A model generated the notes under the pieces. It was not told the DNA's origin, made no database searches, and saw nothing but the letters and a program-made list of their open reading frames with translations. DNA of 9,707 bases from CAZIWJ01 sp964542855 (GTDB lineage Bacteria > Bacteroidota > Bacteroidia > Cytophagales > Cyclobacteriaceae), in assembly GCA_964542855.1 (NCBI GenBank), contig CAZIWJ010000137.1, positions 1 to 9,707 of the forward strand, in the 5' to 3' direction. Of this stretch, positions 5,300 to 9,707 are shown piece by piece (position 1 is the stretch's first letter; each line of letters opens with the position of its first letter). The position numbers were made by a program, and so were the translations under genes.

Positions 5300-6949
5300 T
5301 CAATTTTGTTCAATTTTCTGCTTAAGATCAGGGATTTTACTGCCTTTTAACAAGCTTCCCGCTTTATTATCCATCAACAGGTTATTATTATCCGGTTCCT
5401 TTGGTGAAGTTGCTTCTTTACACGGCTGTTGATACAAAAGTTCTTTCAGGCATGGCCTTTCATCGTTGCGCCATGCAAATCCTTCCAGGCGTGCCAGTTC
5501 ACTGGTAATTTCAATGGGTGGAATAAACCTTGCTTCCGGGTTATTGTAAAAGCGGATATTATTCACCTGGTTATCTTTAAAATACAGGTCGAGTTTCCCG
5601 CAAAGAATCCGGTTTAAACCAACGAGTAGGGTATCACCCTCGAGGGCATGGTAAATGCTTTCCCCGTTACCGTTAACCTGTAGCTGGTTAATGTACCCAT
5701 TTACAAAGGTAGCCCGGAGTTTACGCCCTTTTAACTGGTTATAGTTTTTAAGGGTATCGCGCGAAATCACAAAAGAATTCTGGGCGGCATTGAGGTATTT
5801 TAACGTATTATTTTTTAATTCCAAACTAATGGTATCGGCAGTAATCTGGTTAGCTGCGCTCCACAATACCGGGTCGTTATAAAAATAAATCATGGAATCC
5901 GATACGTGATAAGCCATTGAGTCGGCAATACCACTTAGTTCGTTACGATGTAATTTAACCTCGTTGTAGGCAAGAATACGGTTATCCGAATCCGTTTCCC
6001 CTTCCAGGCTGAATAGAGTATCGGCAACCAGGTAAAAGGTATCGGCCACATCCAGTACTTTTTTCATCAGGGGTTCACCAAAAATGCGGGTTTCGCCTTT
6101 ATCCTGCTCGTAACGGGCATAATCACCGGTAATGATTATATCGTTTTCTTTCGACAGCATTTCCACATTTCCGGTTGCAGTATAATAACTGGTAATATCA
6201 TCGAAGAACAGGCGATCTCCGGAAATAATATAATCATCACTTTCTACCGTGCCTTTCTCAAATACCGACTGTTTCTGGGCGGTATAAAATTCACTCCCCT
6301 TCTGGGCGGTTAACACGTTATCATTGTCGTCGATGATTTCAGTAGGCCCTTCGGTGTAGGCGATTTTACTCTGGGTATTATATTCCAGGGTATCAGAATT
6401 TAATACGTACCGGGGATTGGTCAGTACCACATCATCTTTAAAAGCTGATCGTTTAGTTATGGTGTTGTAAGTTCCATCGAGGCTGGTGAGCGTATTAACA
6501 CTATCTACCAGTTTCCCCCCACCGTAGTAAAACACCTGGTTTTTTGCAATATCATAATCCAGTACGCTGGAAAATAACTGCAACGATGGGTCGGTATACA
6601 CCACGTCGCCCTTCATACTTGCAAACTTCACTAAACCGTTATAGCGCAATTCATTACCAGTAAGAGTAATGGTATCGCTTTCAATCACTTTTACCTCTTT
6701 ACCGGTTACTACTGCAATGCTGCTGTCGGGATAAAGCACTACTGAATCACCGAAAATTTCAGTTGTTTCCTGTTTTAGCTTTACGTTGCCCACCAGCTTA
6801 CGGTAATTTCTTCCGGTTTCATCACGACCACCCTGAAAGGTATCGGCACGCTCGATCCGAATTTTTTTGTTTTCCTGTGCGTAGGTCGCGGAGAACGATG
6901 AAAATAAAAAGTTGAAAATTAGTAGAAAAAACAGGTAGCCCGGATTCAT
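5300..6949 (-). CDS. OstA-like (LptA/LptD N-terminal type) LPS-transport protein
   Basis: Periplasmic protein of the OstA/LptA fold, expected to take part in carrying lipopolysaccharide to the outer membrane. From the ATG at 6949 it has 549 residues and a clear signal peptide (MNPGYLFFLLIFNFLFSSFSATYA, joined) with cleavage before Gln25. The mature protein is a long series of short beta-strands with repeated LptA-like units, such as LVGNVKLKQ (52-60) with FGDSVVLYPDS, and YYTATGNVEML (about 255-264) with ITGDYARYE. The C-terminal part carries blocks I associate with Bacteroidota OstA-like proteins: NGNGESIYH (426-434) and LEGFAWRNDERP (488-499). It lacks the long beta-barrel of full LptD. An upstream in-frame ATG at 7036 would bury the signal peptide and run into tilS, so it was rejected. 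The gene diverges from tilS and precedes the T9SS cargo gene and bamD. Confidence 0.85.
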   Translation of the reverse strand: MNPGYLFFLLIFNFLFSSFSATYAQENKKIRIERADTFQGGRDETGRNYRKLVGNVKLKQETTEIFGDSVVLYPDSSIAVVTGKEVKVIESDTITLTGNELRYNGLVKFASMKGDVVYTDPSLQLFSSVLDYDIAKNQVFYYGGGKLVDSVNTLTSLDGTYNTITKRSAFKDDVVLTNPRYVLNSDTLEYNTQSKIAYTEGPTEIIDDNDNVLTAQKGSEFYTAQKQSVFEKGTVESDDYIISGDRLFFDDITSYYTATGNVEMLSKENDIIITGDYARYEQDKGETRIFGEPLMKKVLDVADTFYLVADTLFSLEGETDSDNRILAYNEVKLHRNELSGIADSMAYHVSDSMIYFYNDPVLWSAANQITADTISLELKNNTLKYLNAAQNSFVISRDTLKNYNQLKGRKLRATFVNGYINQLQVNGNGESIYHALEGDTLLVGLNRILCGKLDLYFKDNQVNNIRFYNNPEARFIPPIEITSELARLEGFAWRNDERPCLKELLYQQPCKEATSPKEPDNNNLLMDNKAGSLLKGSKIPDLKQKIEQN

Positions 6950-7000
6950 GGAATGAAAATTTCTTTTTGCCTTTGTTACAATGTTATTAGCTTTCAGCAC
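6950..7000. promoter_or_regulatory. Divergent promoter region between OstA-like gene and tilS
   Basis: This 51-base AT-rich gap must hold the starts of both divergent genes. On the minus strand TAACATTG (6986-6979) is one mismatch from TAnnTTTG and lies 30 bases before the OstA-like ATG. On the plus strand TTTG (6966-6969), 18 bases, then TAGCTTTC (6988-6995) also has one mismatch; it would make the tilS mRNA nearly leaderless. The two candidates overlap, so the genes may compete for polymerase. Both matches are imperfect. Confidence 0.4.
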
Positions 7001-8332
7001 ATGTACGCACAATTTAAAAAGTTTGTTTATCGTCATGCTTTAATGACCCCCGACGACCGCGTACTGCTTGGGGTAAGCGGTGGGCTTGACTCGGTTGTAC
7101 TACTTCATTTAACTCAACGGTTCACCGGTAACGTAGCCGTTGCTCACGTTAATTACAAACTACGGGGCAAAGAAAGTGACAACGATGCCGCATGGGTACA
7201 ACTCCTGTGCAAAAGCTGGGGCGTTCCGTGCTTTATCAAGGAACATTCCGTAGCTGAACCTGAAGGAGGTAACTCCGTACAAATGGCTGCCCGGGCTTTA
7301 CGATATCACTGGTTTAATGAACTGGCAAAAGAAAAACAGTATACCCGTATTGCCACGGCCCACCATAGTAACGACCAGGCCGAGACAGTATTACTGAACC
7401 TGGTTAGGGGAACTGGTATGGCAGGTTTAAAAGGCATACCGGTAAAAAGGATGAATATTATCCGACCACTGCTGTTTGCCAGCAAGTATGATTTGGAAAA
7501 ATACGCTCATCAGCATGAGCTGCACTGGCGGGAAGATTCTTCTAACCAGGAAATAAAATATAAACGCAATTTTTTGCGAAAAAAGGTAATTCCACAACTG
7601 GAAGAGCTGAACCCTTCTTTTCTTCAACGGTTTACTGAAAACTTTACCTATTACCAGGAAGCCGATACGGTATTGCAAGAATACGTGAATAACTTCATGA
7701 GCAAGAACCTGGCCCGGGATTGCGAAGCCGAGTGGTTCACCTTTCGGTCGCTCGGTACATGTTCGGCCGTGCTTTCTTTACTCCATCAATGGCTAGATAA
7801 AAAAGGGTTTTCTCGCCAGCAGGTGCGCGACCTGTACGAAGCAATAATGAACTATTCACTGCAAACCGGACGAAAATTCGAAAGCAAAAATTACCAGCTG
7901 GTCGTTAACCGGAACGAGTTATTGCTGGCCGGTAAAAACAAGGATTTTGTTAACCTGCCGATAACCAGTGAAACCACCGAATTACCGGTTATGAAAAACC
8001 TTACACTTTCGCACCGAATGGTTACAGCTGATAACCTGAATCCGGAGTTTACGCCTAACCGGGCTTACGTTGATTCCGATAAAATATCCTATCCACTGGT
8101 TCTGAGAAACTGGCAGGCAGGCGACTGGTTTATCCCTTTCGGAATGAGCGGAAGGCAAAAGTTAAGTGATTATCTGATCAATAATAAAGTTCGTTTAACC
8201 ACAAAGCAAAGAACTTTAGTACTTTGCAGCGGAAAAGATATTGTCTGGCTTCCCGGTCATCGGATTGATGAACGATTTAAAATGAGCTCCTCGACGAAGC
8301 GGGTAAGCATCTTCACTATTCATTATGATTAA
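7001..8332 (+). CDS. tilS: tRNA(Ile)-lysidine synthetase TilS
   Basis: Essential cytoplasmic enzyme that uses ATP and lysine to change C34 of the CAU-anticodon isoleucine tRNA to lysidine, so that it reads AUA codons. The PP-loop SGGLDS is at residues 26-31. It is followed by AHVNYKLRGKESDND (48-62), ATAHHSNDQAETVLLNL (118-134) and the tRNA-facing EDSSNQEIKYKRNFLR (178-193), all in the family's order. The C-terminal TilS domain is recognisable in LRNWQAGDWFIPFGMSGRQKLSDYL (about 368-392, joined). Length of 443 is normal. The ATG at 7001 places the PP-loop at the usual distance; an in-frame ATG at 6953 would add 16 Cys/Phe-rich residues and nearly abut the OstA-like start, so it is less likely. 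The stop overlaps the next gene by 8 bases, indicating an operon. Confidence 0.95.
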   Translation: MYAQFKKFVYRHALMTPDDRVLLGVSGGLDSVVLLHLTQRFTGNVAVAHVNYKLRGKESDNDAAWVQLLCKSWGVPCFIKEHSVAEPEGGNSVQMAARALRYHWFNELAKEKQYTRIATAHHSNDQAETVLLNLVRGTGMAGLKGIPVKRMNIIRPLLFASKYDLEKYAHQHELHWREDSSNQEIKYKRNFLRKKVIPQLEELNPSFLQRFTENFTYYQEADTVLQEYVNNFMSKNLARDCEAEWFTFRSLGTCSAVLSLLHQWLDKKGFSRQQVRDLYEAIMNYSLQTGRKFESKNYQLVVNRNELLLAGKNKDFVNLPITSETTELPVMKNLTLSHRMVTADNLNPEFTPNRAYVDSDKISYPLVLRNWQAGDWFIPFGMSGRQKLSDYLINNKVRLTTKQRTLVLCSGKDIVWLPGHRIDERFKMSSSTKRVSIFTIHYD

Positions 8333-8846
8333 CCCATTTAAACGTACTTATTCTGCTGAAGAAAGTAAAACCTTTTATTTCCTGGCCCAAATTCCGCTGT
8401 TCGCTGACCTATCGAACGATGAAATGGCGAATTTCCTTCCATTCATGTATTTAAGAAAGTACAAAGAGAACGAGGTGGTTTTCTTTCGGAATGATCCCAG
8501 CCATGCGCTTTACCTGATTAATAACGGAATGATTAATTTATTTGTGGATGTGAAGGGACAGGAAGAAAGCCTGGCTTACCTGAAAAAAGGACAGTCGTTT
8601 GGCACTAACGCCATGTTAACCAGTACCAAGAGGAATTACAATGCCGTTGTGGTGTCGGAAGAGGCTGAGCTGTACGTGGTACCGCATGCCAACGTACAGT
8701 CTATTCTGAACGATCATCCCAGGATCAAAGCAAAAATTATGACCCGTCTTGCCAGGTTGCAAAATGAATATATCGATGAGCTCTTCGAATCGTACCGGGA
8801 GGTATACGGTTTTTTTAACCTGGCATCACTCGATGTGGTATTGTGA
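8325..8846 (+). CDS. Cyclic nucleotide-binding domain protein without DNA-binding domain
   Basis: A 173-residue cytoplasmic protein consisting of one cNMP-binding (Crp/Fnr sensor) domain. It starts with FYFLAQIPLFADLSNDEM (17-34), has the beta-roll with YKENEVVFFRNDPSHALYLINNGMINLFV (46-74, joined), and the phosphate-binding cassette region SFGTNAMLTSTKRNYNAVV (91-109). In that cassette the usual FGE is FGT (Thr94), while Arg103 and Ala107 fit the R-x-A pattern, so nucleotide binding may be altered or lost. A long helix follows (about 130-160), as in the Crp dimer helix, but the protein ends with no helix-turn-helix. It overlaps tilS by 8 bases, so it is probably co-translated with it. It may be a ligand-responsive partner protein or a non-binding relic; function is unknown. 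Confidence 0.8.
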   Translation: MINPFKRTYSAEESKTFYFLAQIPLFADLSNDEMANFLPFMYLRKYKENEVVFFRNDPSHALYLINNGMINLFVDVKGQEESLAYLKKGQSFGTNAMLTSTKRNYNAVVVSEEAELYVVPHANVQSILNDHPRIKAKIMTRLARLQNEYIDELFESYREVYGFFNLASLDVVL

Positions 8847-8897
8847 ATAATACCCGCTGGAATCTGTTGTTATCAGGTTGGAAAGGACGAATGTCAT

Positions 8898-8927
8898 TAT
8901 GAAATCTGCCCTTTTATCCTAATTTTG
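8898..8927 (+). promoter_or_regulatory. Candidate promoter for mdh
   Basis: TAATTTTG (8920-8927) is a perfect TAnnTTTG -7 element, 36 bases before the mdh ATG. At 18 bases upstream of it, TATG (8898-8901) is one mismatch from the -33 TTTG. A start near 8931-8935 would give a leader of about 30 bases. The 117-base gap after the cNMP-binding gene supports a separate promoter. I see no convincing terminator in this gap. Confidence 0.55.
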
Positions 8928-8963
8928 CTACAAGTAGTTATAACCTTAATTAAATCTGAACAT

Positions 8964-9707
8964 ATGAAAGTAACGGTTGTCGGTGCCGGAAATGTTGGTG
9001 CCACCTGTGCTGATGTTTTGGCTTATCGCGAAGTAGCCAACGAAATTGTTGTGGTTGATATCAAAGAAGGCCTGGCCGAAGGAAAGGCGCTCGATATCTG
9101 GCAAAAATCTCCCATCAACTTATACGATTCCTACACCTCCGGGCACACAAACGACTACAGTGCCACGGCAGGTTCTGAAGTAGTGGTTATCACCTCTGGT
9201 TTGCCCCGAAAGCCGGGCATGTCGCGTGATGACCTGATTCAAACCAACTCGGGTATTGTGAAGAGTGTAACGGAAAGTGTAATTAAACACTCGCCGGAAG
9301 CTATTATTATTGTGGTTTCCAATCCGCTCGACGTAATGACTTACCAGGCTCATCTTACTTCCAGGTTGCCCAGAACCAAAGTTATGGGAATGGCCGGTAT
9401 CCTGGACACTGCCCGTTACCGTGCGTTTCTGGCTACGGCCCTGAAGGTTTCACCTAAAGACATCCAGGCCGTTTTAATGGGTGGTCATGGTGATACCATG
9501 GTTCCACTTCCCCGCTACACCACCGTGGGGGGTATCCCGGTTACTGAATTAATAGCCAAAGACGAGCTGGATAAGATTGTAGAACGCACCAAGTTCGGCG
9601 GGGGCGAGCTGGTTAAGCTCATGGGTACCTCTGCCTGGTATGCACCGGGTTCGGCCGCTGCCCAGATGACAGAAGCAATCGTGAAGGACCAGCGCCGGAT
9701 TTTCCCG
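8964..9707 (+). CDS. mdh: Malate dehydrogenase (3' end beyond window)
   Basis: NAD-dependent malate dehydrogenase of the LDH-like type, converting malate and oxaloacetate in the TCA cycle. The first 248 codons are present; family members have about 310, so roughly 60 are missing past the window edge. The Rossmann motif GAGNVGA is at residues 7-13 with the NAD-specific Asp32 (VVVDI). The substrate loop GLPRKPGMSRDDL (79-91) carries Arg82 and Arg88, where Arg rather than Gln marks malate over lactate specificity. SNPLD is at 119-123, GILDTARYR at 145-153 has the catalytic-dyad Asp148 and substrate Arg151, and GGHGDTMVP at 173-181 has the catalytic His175. All key residues in the visible part are intact. 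The ATG at 8964 starts directly at the first beta-strand (MKVTVVGAG). A separate promoter is likely in the gap upstream. Confidence 0.95.
   Translation, partial: MKVTVVGAGNVGATCADVLAYREVANEIVVVDIKEGLAEGKALDIWQKSPINLYDSYTSGHTNDYSATAGSEVVVITSGLPRKPGMSRDDLIQTNSGIVKSVTESVIKHSPEAIIIVVSNPLDVMTYQAHLTSRLPRTKVMGMAGILDTARYRAFLATALKVSPKDIQAVLMGGHGDTMVPLPRYTTVGGIPVTELIAKDELDKIVERTKFGGGELVKLMGTSAWYAPGSAAAQMTEAIVKDQRRIFP

Noticed and set aside
5300..5318. Short direct repeat of TCAATTTT at the end of the OstA-like gene
   Set aside because: Falls in the coding sequence for a Lys/Gln/Asn-rich tail in AT-rich DNA; likely chance.
8847..8963. Possible small gene or structured RNA between the cNMP-binding gene and mdh
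   Set aside because: No frame of useful length and no strong hairpin; a promoter explains the gap.
9120..9353. 77-codon minus-strand frame inside mdh
   Set aside because: It is wholly antisense to a well-conserved malate dehydrogenase segment; the low-complexity translation matches no family I know.

Overview
The window looks like chromosomal housekeeping DNA from a member of the Bacteroidota, most likely a Cytophagales-type bacterium. The evidence is a type IX secretion (T9SS) cargo protein with a type A sorting domain, a PorD/DUF4835 protein, an OstA-like protein of Bacteroidota type, an Rpb6-like omega subunit, and TAnnTTTG promoter elements with no Shine-Dalgarno sites. The genus cannot be told from the sequence. 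No tRNA, rRNA, CRISPR or insertion sequence was seen, and coding density is very high (longest non-coding gap about 117 bases).

Layout. (1) 18-1034, plus strand: a patatin-like phospholipase, alone on its side. (2) 1117-6949, minus strand, read right to left: OstA/LptA-like LPS-transport protein, a secreted T9SS cargo protein of unknown function, the outer-membrane assembly lipoprotein BamD, RNA polymerase omega (RpoZ), the coenzyme A enzyme CoaBC, and PorD. bamD/rpoZ and coaBC/porD overlap by 20 and 23 bases. A strong intrinsic terminator splits the row between rpoZ and coaBC. A long AT-rich hairpin separates the convergent porD and patatin genes. (3) 7001-9707, plus strand: tilS (tRNA-Ile lysidine synthetase), a cyclic-nucleotide-binding-domain protein overlapping it by 8 bases, and malate dehydrogenase (mdh), cut off by the window end after 248 codons. 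tilS and the OstA-like gene diverge from a 51-base gap.

How the genes fit together. The minus-strand row mixes outer-membrane biogenesis (OstA-like for LPS, BamD for beta-barrels, PorD for T9SS, plus one T9SS cargo) with two core functions (omega, CoA synthesis). As I recall it, bamD-rpoZ-coaBC-porD is a conserved order in Bacteroidota, often followed by recN. Here recN is absent and a convergent patatin gene sits in its place.

No clearly new multi-gene system is visible. The most interesting items are the uncharacterised T9SS cargo between OstA-like and bamD, the terminator plus TTG start plus three-codon ORF in front of coaBC, and the stand-alone cNMP-binding protein after tilS.
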